This document shows, one piece after another, positions 35,683 to 44,735 of a DNA stretch of 64,000 nt. The notes beneath the pieces are model-generated. The model had not been told where the DNA came from and ran no database searches. It was given only the letters and a program-made list of their open reading frames with translations. A program made the position numbers and the translations under genes. Each line of letters begins with the position of its first letter. Positions within the stretch are counted from its first letter, which is position 1. The stretch comes from Streptomyces sp. NBC_00306 (GTDB lineage Bacteria > Actinomycetota > Actinomycetes > Streptomycetales > Streptomycetaceae), in contig NZ_CP108032.1 in assembly GCF_036169555.1 (NCBI RefSeq), positions 62,001 through 126,000 on the forward strand, in the 5' to 3' direction.

Positions 35683-35955
35683 GTGAAGAAGTCGTACGTC
35701 GCGCTCGCCGCGACCACCCTCCTGGTCTCGGGTTGCGGCACCGCCGCCCCGCAGCCGCAACGCGCCGACCGTGCCGACTGGGGCGAGCCATACGGCGTCA
35801 TTGCACACATGGACGACCGCCACGGCGGCCCTCACATCACCATCGTGAACACCGCCGGGCAGGCGGTCGAGTTCCTGGCACGCCCGGACGACTACACCCG
35901 CTGCTCCGTCGACGAGCGCTACCCCGAATGCGCCGGCCGGACCCCCGGCCCGTAG
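35683..35955 (+). CDS. small lipoprotein
   Basis: 90 residues from GTG 35683 (GGAG 6 nt upstream). The lipoprotein signal is KKSYVALAATTLLVSGCG, with Cys as the lipidation site. The mature domain of about 70 residues contains MDDRHGGPHITIVN and two cysteines (YTRCSVDERYPECAGR) that may form a disulfide. Function unknown. It follows the MFS gene on the same strand, but 160 bp away. Confidence 0.72.
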   Translation: MKKSYVALAATTLLVSGCGTAAPQPQRADRADWGEPYGVIAHMDDRHGGPHITIVNTAGQAVEFLARPDDYTRCSVDERYPECAGRTPGP

Positions 35956-36117
35956 GCGACTCGCCGGCACCCCTCTCCCTGTCCAGGGCCGGAAGGCGAT
36001 CCAGCCGTCGTCCCACTTCCGGGCATTGGCCTCGGAGAGCATGACGTCGGGCCCGGCGTGGGCCGCTTCGCGCGATCGCAAGACCGGGTGTGCTGACAAC
36101 CCGCAAGATCGCGGACG

Positions 36118-36273
36118 TACGAGAAGGACCTCACTGCGCTGCCCACGTGGCGCAGCACGTGCTTCTTCACCGGGAAGGGCCTGCGCAAGCGCGACGTCGC
36201 ACTCGCCGCGCTCGGCGGGACCCTGAGCAACGTCGCCCGCGCCGACGGCGGCACGTCGCGGCCTGGCCCCTGA
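36118..36273 (+). pseudogene. unrecognised coding fragment
   Basis: A 51-codon run with strong coding bias and no start codon, containing YEKDLTALPTWRSTCFFTGK then GLRKRDVALAALGGTLSNVA. The frame is closed upstream by a TGA. It looks like the C-terminus of a lost gene; I cannot name the family. Confidence 0.3.
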
Positions 36274-36323
36274 CCGGGTTTGGTGTGGCGCGGGAGCGGG
36301 CCGTCAGGCGGCATGATGACGGT

Positions 36324-37832
36324 GTGACAGAGGACCAGGGGTGGGACACGCTGTTCGAGGACGGGCCGCAGCTGCCGTGGCGGGTGCGCGGAGGCTGGCT
36401 CGAAGGGCTGAGCCTCAACCGCGGCGCGCCGGACGACGTAGTGATCCGGCTGTTCGACCACGGCGTGGATGCATCCCTGGCGCGCGGGCAGTCGGAGGCG
36501 GTCGTTCTGGCGGCCATCGAGCATCCGGACCGGCAGGTGCGCGCATACCTCGCCGAGTGGCAGCCGGGCATGAGTGCCGCGCAGTGGACGGCGCTGATCC
36601 TCGCCGAGCCCTCGGCGCCACACCGCGCCGTGCTCGTGCGGCGGGCCGGGCGTCGCGCAGCCGGACTCACCGCGCAGGGGTACGCGCGGCTGGCCGCCGA
36701 TCCCGCGCCGGATGTCCGCGCCGCGGCCGTCGACCTGCCCGGGCTGCCGGCGGCGCTGCTGACCGCACTCGCCGCCGATCCGGAAGGCGTGGTGCGGGCG
36801 GCGGCATGCGGGCCCGCCTGGGCCACCTTGTCGAAGGCCGAACGTGACACGTTGCTCGTCGACGCCCATACCTCTGTCCGCAACGCCGCGCTGCTCCGAC
36901 ACCACCGAGACCTGCCCTTGCCCCGGCCGGTGTTCGAAACGCTGGACCAGAAGGCCGCCGCCGAGAGCTGCCGACTCGACCGCGCGCTCGCCGAGGAGCT
37001 GACCCGGCACGAGGACCTGGAGGTGCGGCTTGCCGTCGCAGGCAATCCGCACATGGACGCCGACCTCGTGCTGTCCCTCGCGGCGGACCCTGAATACCGT
37101 GTGCGCCTGCGAGCCTCGGTCCACCCTGGTCTGAACGAAAAGCAGCGCGCGGCCGTGATCCCCTCGGACCTCGACCCCACTCACCTGCGATACGACGTAC
37201 CGTGGGTCCTGGCCCGCCACGAGGACCCCGAGGAGATGCGCCGGCTGGCGTCGTCCGTCCATCCGGCGCTGCGCAGCAGCGTCGCTCGCGCACAGCGGCT
37301 GCCACCGGACGTGGTGGAACGGCTCGCGCGGGACGAGGACCGGGTCGTACGGCTCTTCCTCGCCGAGTCATGCGACGACGCGCCGGGCTGGATGCTGCTG
37401 GAGGTCTGGCACTGGTGGACCGGCAGCTTTTCGAAACCCGACAGGCCCCGTGGTCACCCCAACTTCCCGCGCGCCGGGCTGCTCCGGTTCGCGAAGGACC
37501 CGAACCCACGGCGGCGCCAACTCGCCCTCGACGATCTGCGATCCACGGCCGAACTGGTCGAGAGGTTCGCGCTCGATCCCGATGACGAGGTGCGGCGCAG
37601 GGCGGCGCAGGATCTGCGGCTCTCTCCCCGGTCCGTGGCACAGCTGCTGGACGACGCGAACGACGGGATCCGGCACTGCGCGGCCATGCACCGCGCCTTG
37701 CCCGTTCCTGCGCTGATCCGGCTGCTGCGCACACCCGGAGCACCGCCGTTCGGGATGTCTGCGGCTCTGAATCCCGCCATCCCCGGCCCGATCATGCACC
37801 GCATGATCGACCTGGCCGCCGCCGGTCCGTGA
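36324..37832 (+). CDS. leucine-rich-repeat-variant / HEAT-like repeat protein
   Basis: A 502-residue solenoid protein built from roughly 24-residue helical repeats of the LRV type. Each repeat carries a motif such as LAADPAPDVRAAAVDLPGLP, LAADPEYRVRLRASVHPGL or RFALDPDDEVRRRAAQDL. Start at GTG 36324, the first after the upstream fragment. There is no catalytic domain, membrane helix or signal peptide. Such proteins are scaffolds or binding platforms in the cytoplasm. The partner is unknown and the gene stands alone. Confidence 0.82.
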   Translation: MTEDQGWDTLFEDGPQLPWRVRGGWLEGLSLNRGAPDDVVIRLFDHGVDASLARGQSEAVVLAAIEHPDRQVRAYLAEWQPGMSAAQWTALILAEPSAPHRAVLVRRAGRRAAGLTAQGYARLAADPAPDVRAAAVDLPGLPAALLTALAADPEGVVRAAACGPAWATLSKAERDTLLVDAHTSVRNAALLRHHRDLPLPRPVFETLDQKAAAESCRLDRALAEELTRHEDLEVRLAVAGNPHMDADLVLSLAADPEYRVRLRASVHPGLNEKQRAAVIPSDLDPTHLRYDVPWVLARHEDPEEMRRLASSVHPALRSSVARAQRLPPDVVERLARDEDRVVRLFLAESCDDAPGWMLLEVWHWWTGSFSKPDRPRGHPNFPRAGLLRFAKDPNPRRRQLALDDLRSTAELVERFALDPDDEVRRRAAQDLRLSPRSVAQLLDDANDGIRHCAAMHRALPVPALIRLLRTPGAPPFGMSAALNPAIPGPIMHRMIDLAAAGP

Positions 37833-38026
37833 CGGTCACGCACAGCCGGCCGCGACGGCGCGATCCCACGCTCCGAGCGGCAGTTGTGCCCTGATCTGGC
37901 GTCGTGACGGTTGCTGAACGACATGGGCACACCGGGAACCCGACCTCCTCAGGGGGAATGCACGTCTCCTGGGTCTCGCAGGGCCCGCCGGCCGGCTCGG
38001 GCCAAGTCACCGTGACAGGTAGCGCG

Positions 38027-38380
38027 ATGACGTCCGTAGTGTCAGAGGCGAACGGTACGCTCCCTCGAGTGACGAGCGTCAGCGCACGTGAATCCCGGCT
38101 GAACCGGCTGTGGGGAGCCGTTTGCGCCTTCGCCGGGATCTTCTTCCTCTTGTGGGCGCTCTCCTGGCTCCATGCGAGCGTGCTCAATGAGGACCTCCAG
38201 AATCACTGCGCCGACGTGCATACGTCCCGCTTCCCGTTCGAGAAGTCGTGCACGCATGAGGACGGCACCGTTGAGGGAGCGAACAGCGTGACCTTCGACG
38301 GGATCTTCTTCGGCTCGATGTCTGCCGGAATCGCGTGCCTGGTAGCCGCGTTCATGACCGAGGCGGTCAGGAGGAGATAG
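38027..38380 (+). CDS. small two-helix membrane protein
   Basis: About 117 residues from ATG 38027; GTG 38069 is an alternative and no ribosome site is clear. Helix 1 is LWGAVCAFAGIFFLLWALSWL and helix 2 is about SAGIACLVAAFMTEAV. Between them lies an extracytoplasmic loop with two cysteines (NHCADVH, KSCTHEDG) that may form a disulfide. Function unknown. Confidence 0.6.
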   Translation: MTSVVSEANGTLPRVTSVSARESRLNRLWGAVCAFAGIFFLLWALSWLHASVLNEDLQNHCADVHTSRFPFEKSCTHEDGTVEGANSVTFDGIFFGSMSAGIACLVAAFMTEAVRRR

Positions 38381-38549
38381 GTCCTTCGAATAGGTCCATG
38401 AACAGCTCAGGGGCAAGTGTGAGTCACTGATCACCCATCACGCCCTGTACTGCGGCGTCGCGGGTCTTGGGCGATGCCCCTGGCGGGGATGTCGGTCGGT
38501 GCTGAGGCTGCGAACGCCTCCGAACGGCGCGGGTGTTAGCTTCATCCCC

Positions 38550-39179
38550 GTGGTGAAACACCAGGATGAAACCAGGGCGGCTTACGACGGGGTCGTCGAA
38601 CTCTATGCGTCGCTGTTCAGTGATCGGCTGGAGACGCGGCCGTTCACCCGGGCAATGATCGGCACCTTCGCCGAGCTGGTGCGGGGTACGGGAAACCTGC
38701 GGACCGCCGACGTCGGGTGCGGGCCGGGACATCTGACGGCGATGCTGCACGACCTGGGTCTGGACGCCTTCGGGCTCGACCTCTCCCCGGCCATGATCGA
38801 GCATGCCCGGCGGGCTCACCCGTCGCTACGGTTCGACGAGGCACCGATGGAGGCGCTGCCGGTCGAAGACGGCACGCTCGGCGGCGTACTGGCCCACTAC
38901 TCCATGATCCACACTCCGCCTGAGGAACTGCCCGCGCTGCTCGACGAGCAGGTTCGAGCCCTGGCACCGGGGGGCCTGCTCCTGGTCTCGTTCTTCGCCA
39001 CCGACGGACCGGAGCCGGTCCGCTTCGACCACAAGGTGACACCCGCCTACAGCTGGCCGGTGGACCGATTCGCCGAGTTGCTGGCCGGGGCCGGGCTCGT
39101 CACGTTCGCCCGGCTGCTCCACGACCCGGCCACCGAGCGGGGCTTCCTCGACGCCCACCTGCTGGCCCGCCTCCACTAG
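38550..39179 (+). CDS. class I SAM-dependent methyltransferase
   Basis: 209 residues from GTG 38550. Motif I is TADVGCGPGHLTAMLHDLGL, motif II FGLDLSPAMIEHARRAHPSL, then GGVLAHYSMIHTPPEELPAL and LAPGGLLLVSFFA. Closely parallels the methyltransferase at 29181-29840, so likely a paralogue. TTAGCT about 10 bases before the start codon and no ribosome site suggest a leaderless mRNA. Substrate unknown. Confidence 0.87.
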   Translation: MVKHQDETRAAYDGVVELYASLFSDRLETRPFTRAMIGTFAELVRGTGNLRTADVGCGPGHLTAMLHDLGLDAFGLDLSPAMIEHARRAHPSLRFDEAPMEALPVEDGTLGGVLAHYSMIHTPPEELPALLDEQVRALAPGGLLLVSFFATDGPEPVRFDHKVTPAYSWPVDRFAELLAGAGLVTFARLLHDPATERGFLDAHLLARLH

Positions 39180-39742
39180 GCCTGTATGGCGTTGTGGTCG
39201 GTCACCGTCCTTTGTTGGCCCAGGTGGTCAACGACGATGCGCTGACCTGTCCGGGCCGGCCGACCGAGGCCATGCGTCGGGTGAACTGACGACCCGCTGG
39301 TTGCTGGGCTCCCCACCCGAAGGCCCGGTACGAGAGGGAGTTCACGCTGGTCGACGGCGAACCACAGAGCGGATCGCGGCGGCTCACGCACAGTACTCGG
39401 CTCACCGTCGACATCCTGTTGAGGCGTGAGAAACCGGGTCGCCCCGGCCGGCCTCCCGCCGGACTCGAAACCGCGCGTGGACGGCGGCCTGACCCAGGTG
39501 GAACCGATGGGAGCGCTACGGCCGAGGCGGGCGCGGAGTCGAGCCGGTCTCCGAATGTGGGCATGACCGGCTACTCCCCCATGCCCGCCTGGATCAGGCT
39601 GCCGTCCTTGATGAAGCGGGCCAAGTTGAGGTCAGGCACTTCGGGCAGGAGGTGCCCCCGCCCCCGCGCCGCGTCGCCGATACGCCCACGTCTCTCCGCA
39701 ACGAGGGAGCATCGGCGCCTGGCGGCGAACCGGGTGCCATCG
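39180..39742. other. intergenic, possibly decayed
   Basis: About 560 bases with no supported gene. A minus-strand stretch at 39574-39660 (HLLPEVPDLNLARFIKDGSL) has coding character but no start or family match that I recognise. Confidence 0.4.
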
Positions 39743-40003
39743 CTAAGAACGCCGGGCGCCGCCGGGGAAGAAGGGCACCCTCGGGGCAGCATCAGTGACG
39801 GTGCGCAGGACGGTCGTGCCGGCGAGCACCAGCATGGACAACGGCGAACCGGCCCACCGCGTCAGGCCCTTCTGCAGGTCCGGGTCGACTTCGATCGTCA
39901 CGCTGACGTATCTGGTGTGCAGCGTGGTGACCTTCGCGGGCCGCGCAGCGCTGTCCCTTCCGCGCTCCAGTGCCGCGCGGTATCTGTCCTTGCGCTCCGT
40001 CAT
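39743..40003 (-). CDS. small protein coupled to ParA
   Basis: An 86-residue protein whose ATG overlaps the ParA stop codon (ATGA), so it is translationally coupled. The N-terminus is basic (TERKDRYRAALERGRDSAAR), then KVTTLHTRYVSVTIEVDPDL, a pattern seen in small partition partners next to ParA on Streptomyces plasmids. The second half (TTVLRTVTDAAPRVPFFPGG) does not continue as I would expect for that family, so the gene may be truncated. Confidence 0.6.
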   Translation of the reverse strand: MTERKDRYRAALERGRDSAARPAKVTTLHTRYVSVTIEVDPDLQKGLTRWAGSPLSMLVLAGTTVLRTVTDAAPRVPFFPGGARRS

Positions 40004-40641
40004 GAAGCTTCCTGACGTTTGATGAGTTCCTCGGCGAGGTCCATGTACGCCGAGCCTTTCGCTCGGACCGGGCTTCCAAATGACTGGGCGTACAGGTCGA
40101 GCCGCGCGATCTGGGTGTTCAACACCACGAAGCCCCATTCGGTGAGCGCCTCACGAGCGTCGGAGTCGGGGCCGGTACGCGTGGCATCGGGACGATTGGT
40201 GCGATTCAATACGACCACGGCCCGGGCCGGCTCGGCGCGCAGCGACTGCACCTCGTCCATCTCGGACCGGATAGGTGCCATCCGGTCCAGTTCGATGGGC
40301 GCGGGAGTCACCGGAATGATCCACTCGCTCGCGTACCTCATGATGCTGCGGGCGATACGAGGGTGGTCCTCCAATTGCGGCGCATCGAGCACCACTGCCT
40401 GCCTGTTGCCCAGGAAGTCGTTCACGCGACGGTGCACGTCTCCCACCGGCAGGGCGATGACAGGAAACGGAAAGCCGTCCGCCAGTTCACTCCAGCGCAG
40501 CGCGGAGGAGGCTGGGTCGCCGTCGACCAGAAGCGGCGAATAGCCCGACTCGTGAAGGGCGTGCGCCAGCCATACAGCGCTGGTCGTCTTGCCGACTCCG
40601 GGCTTGAGGTTCACAAAAGCGCAGCTCAGGGGCACGGGCAC
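40000..40641 (-). CDS. ParA-family ATPase
   Basis: A 213-residue Walker-type ATPase of the ParA/MinD class. The deviant P-loop is LKPGVGKTTSAVWLAHAL (usual KGGVGKT). Switch regions are LLVDGDPASSALRW and AVVLDAPQLEDHPRIARS. VVVLNRTNRP is the base-recognition strand. GTG start at 40641; a GTG at 40635 is an alternative. Coupled to the small gene downstream. Such two-gene units serve plasmid partition, so this is either a relic of an integrated plasmid or a chromosomal orphan. Confidence 0.85.
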   Translation of the reverse strand: MPVPLSCAFVNLKPGVGKTTSAVWLAHALHESGYSPLLVDGDPASSALRWSELADGFPFPVIALPVGDVHRRVNDFLGNRQAVVLDAPQLEDHPRIARSIMRYASEWIIPVTPAPIELDRMAPIRSEMDEVQSLRAEPARAVVVLNRTNRPDATRTGPDSDAREALTEWGFVVLNTQIARLDLYAQSFGSPVRAKGSAYMDLAEELIKRQEAS

Positions 40642-41190
40642 ACCGTAGCCGTCTGATCCCCGCTTGGGTCCGACAGAGAGTGCGACACTCTGCCGTTCAC
40701 CCGCACGCCCCGGCACCGACGTGCTGGGGATGGTCGGCTCCACCTTCGACTCGTGGCGAGCCCACTGGCACCTGGCCCGCCTTTCGACATCACCCCAGCG
40801 CCTCGGCGATCCGTCACCGACATGCTCCCGCCCTCTGCCGACCGCGGACCGCCCACGCGCGTCCGGCGGCTGTGTGGTCGCGCGGCCCACCCCCGGCCGG
40901 CGGGACTCGGCTCGGGGGTGGGCCGTCGGCTCAGACCGACGCCGGGAATTGCTCGCGGACCTGATGCCGCCCGAGGAGCTGGACAATCTGTGCCAAGGCC
41001 TCCGTGCCGTCACCGTGAGGCCACACCTGGCGTGTCCCTTCGGCAGAGGTCTTCAACCACGTGCTCCAGCAGTGCGCTGAACGCTGCGCCGGACGCAGCG
41101 CCGCCCAGTGGAGCGCGGCCGTACTGCGGTGAGGGATCATGTTGCGCTTGGGTGGGGGGCCTGCTCCGTGCGGCCCATCATCACTGCGCA
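40642..41190. other. intergenic, no gene supported
   Basis: About 550 bases upstream of the ParA gene. A minus-strand frame (40931-41194) contains RQVWPHGDGTEALAQIVQLL with good codon bias, but it has no family I recognise and starts in the GNAT gene. Confidence 0.35.
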
Positions 41191-41826
41191 TCAAGCCAGT
41201 TGTGAGGTGAGAGACGGGTGCTGCCCTTCAGGCAGGTTTCGGCCGCTCGTGAGAATGGCCTGTTCCGCCGGCGTTGCGGCACGTTGCCATTCTGGGGCGA
41301 GTGCGGCGTACGTGGTGACGTCGTGCCAGTAGCCCTGGGTGCGAAACAGTTCCCTCAGGGTCGCTTCGGGACGAAGTCCAGCGGCGAGCATGACATCGCG
41401 CATGCGCGAGTGGTCAGCCCGGTGGCCGGCCCAGATGCGATGCAGCCCGAGCGGACCGAAACCATAGGCCAGCAGGAGGCGTCCGGCTTCGTGACCATGG
41501 CCGCGCACGGGCGCGTCGGGCAGCAGGACGAGCCCCGTCAGCATGCCGTTGCTGCCGTAGTCCTCGACGAGGAGGCCCATCAGGCCCACCATGATGTCCG
41601 TGCCCGGCGCACACACGGCGAGGGTGTGCCTGCGGCGGGGGTGAGCGACGGGCTGGGCGAGACACTGGGCGAACGCGTCCTGCGCCTGGCGCGCGTCCAT
41701 CCGGTCCGTTCCGAGGTAGCGCGTGAGGACGCGGTGGGTGTGGATACGCTCGAAAGGCTCGAGGTCGGTGGCCCGCAGTTCACGCAACCACAGATGCTCA
41801 CCGTGCAGCTCGGGTACCCGTTTCAT
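41191..41826 (-). CDS. GNAT acetyltransferase (RimJ/RimL-like)
   Basis: A 211-residue acetyltransferase. It begins ELHGEHLWLRELRATDLEPF, the RimJ/RimL opening. The acetyl-CoA region is LVLLPDAPVRGHGHEAGRLL followed by YGFGPLGLHRIWAGH; the usual QxxGxG pattern is altered to VRGHGH. Its ATG overlaps the stop codon of the ThiF-like gene by 4 bases (ATGA), so the two are co-translated. A working link with the ThiF protein is likely but undefined. Confidence 0.84.
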   Translation of the reverse strand: MKRVPELHGEHLWLRELRATDLEPFERIHTHRVLTRYLGTDRMDARQAQDAFAQCLAQPVAHPRRRHTLAVCAPGTDIMVGLMGLLVEDYGSNGMLTGLVLLPDAPVRGHGHEAGRLLLAYGFGPLGLHRIWAGHRADHSRMRDVMLAAGLRPEATLRELFRTQGYWHDVTTYAALAPEWQRAATPAEQAILTSGRNLPEGQHPSLTSQLA

Positions 41827-42992
41827 GAAGCGGCTCCGACAGCAACTGCGGCCTGCCCGGCGGCGATGAGTGCTTCGAGATCGACGTAGTGGCGTCCCGA
41901 GGGCACAGGAGCGCCCAGCAGAATACGCCGGGCCGTGTCGGTGACCAGGGCCCCGCCGAGCGTGACGCCGCTCGCCAGTTGCGGCCAGCTCGACAAGGTG
42001 CGACCGATCCGGCCCAGCGCGTCGGTCATGGCCGAGCTGAGGCGGCTCTCGTCCACGATCCGCAGCATCAGGTCAAGGGCACCGGCGGCGTCGAGGCCGC
42101 GGACATCCCGCGCAGTGGTTGAGCCGATCCGCCCGTGGAAGAGGGGGCGGTCCGGATCCTGGTCGAAGCGTTCCACATCGAGCAGCCCACGATCGTTGGT
42201 GTCCATCAGCACCGGGATACGCCGATCGCGGGCGTACTCGCGCGCGGCGAACTTCACCCACGGGGTATCGCATTCCTCGATGAGCAGGTCGAGGCCTTGG
42301 TCCGGAGTGCCGCCGAAGAAGTCCTCGATGGTCTCCTCCGTCACTCCCGCGGGGAAGATCTCGATGTCGAGATAGGGGTCGATCTCGTACATCTGACGGG
42401 CGCACAGCACAGCCTTGTCCACGCCGAGGTCATGGATTCCGGCGCGGAGCCGATTGAGGTTGGACAGGCCCAACCGGTCGAAATCCGCCAGACGGAACGA
42501 TCCGCCGACTCCTTCCATGGCACAGGTGAGCGCCGCGGCGTTTCCCACCGACAACCCGATCACGCCGATGCGAGAGCGGAGCAGTGTCCGCTGTTCCTGG
42601 CGGGTGATCTTGTCGCGGTTGCGGTCGGTGCGGACCAGACGGAATTCCTCCGCGGGCAGGACGTGAACCAACCGCCCTGACCACGGGTACCAGACCCAAG
42701 CGCCGTAGTGCCGGCGTGGAACGCCGGCGCACATCTCGTCGACGCCGGCAGCCAGCCTCGCTGCATCCAGGGGTTCTCCTGGACGCCTACAGCGCAGCAG
42801 CTCCTCCAACTGGTCGTCGATGCGGTCGTGAACCTCTCGTACGGCGCCCGACTCCCGCAGCGCGGTGAGGGCTGCTTGCCCATCGGGTTCCGCGGGGTAC
42901 ATGACCACGGGCCGATGACTGTCTTCCCGCAATGTGCCTGGCTCGAGAAGGGGGTCTGGGCGCCCGTTGACTGAAGCATCTGAATGAATCAC
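41823..42992 (-). CDS. ThiF/HesA/MoeB-type (E1-like) protein, Rv1355c-like
   Basis: A 389-residue protein. The central E1-like Rossmann fold (about 135-300) has RIGVIGLSVGNAAALTCAME, LADFDRLGLSNLNRLRAG (the Asp and Arg of the adenylation site) and LGVDKAVLCARQMYEIDPYL. The N-terminal 120 residues (HYGAWVWYPWSGRLVHVLP) are as in Rv1355c-type proteins, but the nitroreductase-like domain of the longer members is missing. GTG start at 42992 without a clear ribosome site. E1-like proteins adenylate a C-terminus or small acid; the substrate is unknown. Overlaps the GNAT gene. Confidence 0.83.
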   Translation of the reverse strand: MIHSDASVNGRPDPLLEPGTLREDSHRPVVMYPAEPDGQAALTALRESGAVREVHDRIDDQLEELLRCRRPGEPLDAARLAAGVDEMCAGVPRRHYGAWVWYPWSGRLVHVLPAEEFRLVRTDRNRDKITRQEQRTLLRSRIGVIGLSVGNAAALTCAMEGVGGSFRLADFDRLGLSNLNRLRAGIHDLGVDKAVLCARQMYEIDPYLDIEIFPAGVTEETIEDFFGGTPDQGLDLLIEECDTPWVKFAAREYARDRRIPVLMDTNDRGLLDVERFDQDPDRPLFHGRIGSTTARDVRGLDAAGALDLMLRIVDESRLSSAMTDALGRIGRTLSSWPQLASGVTLGGALVTDTARRILLGAPVPSGRHYVDLEALIAAGQAAVAVGAAS

Positions 42993-43967
42993 GAGTCGGG
43001 AAGCTAGCAGCCGAACGATCTTGGAAAGCCCTTGTCACACGGGGGCGCACGCTCGAATTCATGCGCGACTCCTGTGCCGGCTTTCACGCCCCTCTCGCCC
43101 TCCACACACCCCAACTTCTGCTCGGTGAAGGCTTGTTCCAGGGCGGCGACGGGGGCGCCGACGAAGGCGGCGTGAACCCCGCCTGCCGCACCGGCGCGTT
43201 CGCCTTGCCAACCGGCCGCAGCGGCCCTCTCCCTCCCGCCCTCCATCAAGAAGGAGCCGGGAGGAGCAGCTGCCCTCCGAAACTCCAACCGGTCCTCTCC
43301 TCGGACACCTGCCGCTTCGCCCACAGCAGTACACCGGCTACGTCGCCGTCGGCGAAGTCCCGGTGACCACGCTTGGGATGGTTGCGAACCTCCAGTGAGG
43401 ATGCCCTGGAATGCCTGTATTTCACATGGCATCTACGGTCCGAAGCTATCTGCCCGGATTCGCACCACTTGCCCATCATCCCCCTTGCCGCATCGGACCG
43501 TTGCCGACCCCGCGGGCCGGGAGTGACGAGGGTTGGTATCGACTCGCAGCCAGAGATGAAACGGAGGAAATGGTTCCGTGACATCCGCCACAGCCATTCC
43601 GGCACAAAGGGGGCCGCTGGCAGCGACCCCGCCTGGTGACATAAGGATATTTGTCCATCTCGGTGCGATCGCGCCTCTTCCCGCGTCGGGCGGCTTTCGG
43701 ACCTCGTCGCATATGCAACTGCCTGTCGGGCGCACAGGCTCTTTTGATGGGGCGTCAAAGGGCGTGGGGCGTTCCGCATACACGCCCGCACGCTCTTGGC
43801 AAGGGCGATCCGAACCTACGATCGTGTGCCGTAGTCGCTGCTCGTTGCCCTCCGCGTTCAGCGGTCCTAACAATGGCTGCCCGCAAAGGCGCCACCACAG
43901 GTCACCCACATAACGGACCGGGCCAACCGCTTTCGGTGGCGCTCCGCGATGCCGAGTGAGGTCACAC
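42993..43967. other. long intergenic region, lower GC in part
   Basis: Nearly 1 kb between the ThiF-like gene and the CAP-domain gene on opposite strands. Several frames are open but none has consistent codon bias, and 43360-43900 is less GC-rich than its surroundings. I searched for a c-di-AMP (ydaO-type) riboswitch, since such switches precede cell-wall genes in Streptomyces, and did not find its conserved blocks. Confidence 0.4.
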
Positions 43968-44735
43968 ATGAGCAAGCACCGCAGGACGAAGCACTACCGG
44001 AAGATCACCATCGCGGCCGTCGCCATGGCGGCCGTGGGTGTGCCCTCTGTCGCCATGGCTTGTATGGATCCTGACGGGACCCAGGACAGCCGGTCCCACG
44101 ACCGTTGGAAGAATGCACACGCCGAGCAGCGGTGGCAGGGGGACGAGCCCGACCAGCGGTGGGACAGGGACACGTGGGACCGGAAGCCGACCCGCCCCGA
44201 CGCGCAGACGCCCTCGACGACGCCCGGCACCCCGAAGCCGGCCGCGCCGAAGCCCGCGGCACCCAAGCCCGCGGCGCCGAAGCCGACGGCGCCCAAGCCT
44301 TCCGCACCCAAGCCCGCAGCGCCGAAGCCCTCGGCGCCCAAGCCCGCAGCGCCGGTGTCCGGCGACGTCGCCCGCGTCGTGGCACTCGTCAACAGTGAGC
44401 GCAGCAAGGCGGGATGCTCGCCGGTGAAGTCGAACGCGAAGCTGGCCAAGGCCGCGCAGGATCACAGCAAGGACATGGCGGCCCACCGGAACATGTCCCA
44501 CACGGGCTCCGACGGATCGGATCCGGGTCAGCGGATCACGCGTGCCGGCTACCAGTGGAGCACCTACGGCGAGAACGTCGCCTACGGCTACAACACCCCC
44601 GAGAGCGTCATGGCGGGCTGGATGTCCAGCCCCGGCCACAAGCGCAACATCCTCAACTGCGCGTTCAAGGAGATCGGTGTCGGCCACGCGCAGCCCGACG
44701 ACTACTGGACGCAGGACTTCGGCACCGCGCGCTAG
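43968..44735 (+). CDS. secreted CAP-domain (SCP/PR-1-like) protein
   Basis: 255 residues from ATG 43968 (GAGTGAGG upstream). The signal peptide is HRRTKHYRKITIAAVAMAAV ending SVAMA. A charged Trp/Arg/Asp-rich segment (30-75) follows, then a proline linker of eight PKPxA units, then the CAP domain (about 135-255). CAP landmarks: VVALVNSERSKAGCSPV, HSKDMAAHRNMSHTGSDG, the conserved YGENVAYGYNTPESVMAGWM and SPGHKRNILNCAFKEIGVG. Cys residues at about 150 and 230 may pair. Secreted and probably spanning the cell wall; biochemical role unknown. Confidence 0.92.
   Translation: MSKHRRTKHYRKITIAAVAMAAVGVPSVAMACMDPDGTQDSRSHDRWKNAHAEQRWQGDEPDQRWDRDTWDRKPTRPDAQTPSTTPGTPKPAAPKPAAPKPAAPKPTAPKPSAPKPAAPKPSAPKPAAPVSGDVARVVALVNSERSKAGCSPVKSNAKLAKAAQDHSKDMAAHRNMSHTGSDGSDPGQRITRAGYQWSTYGENVAYGYNTPESVMAGWMSSPGHKRNILNCAFKEIGVGHAQPDDYWTQDFGTAR
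44232..44351 (+). repeat. 15-bp tandem repeat encoding (PKPxA)8
   Basis: Eight in-frame units of 15 bases, each coding Pro-Lys-Pro-(Ala/Thr/Ser)-Ala. They form the wall-spanning linker of the CAP-domain protein. Likely to vary in copy number between strains. Confidence 0.85.

Noticed and set aside
35919..37262. A 447-codon minus-strand frame
   Set aside because: Lies opposite the LRV repeat protein and has no recognisable domain.
43390..43967. A c-di-AMP riboswitch upstream of the CAP-domain gene
   Set aside because: Such switches precede cell-wall hydrolase genes in Streptomyces, but the conserved sequence blocks were not found.
44232..44351. CRISPR-like array from regular 15-bp repeats
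   Set aside because: The repeats are in frame, have no spacers and encode the PKPxA linker of a secreted protein.
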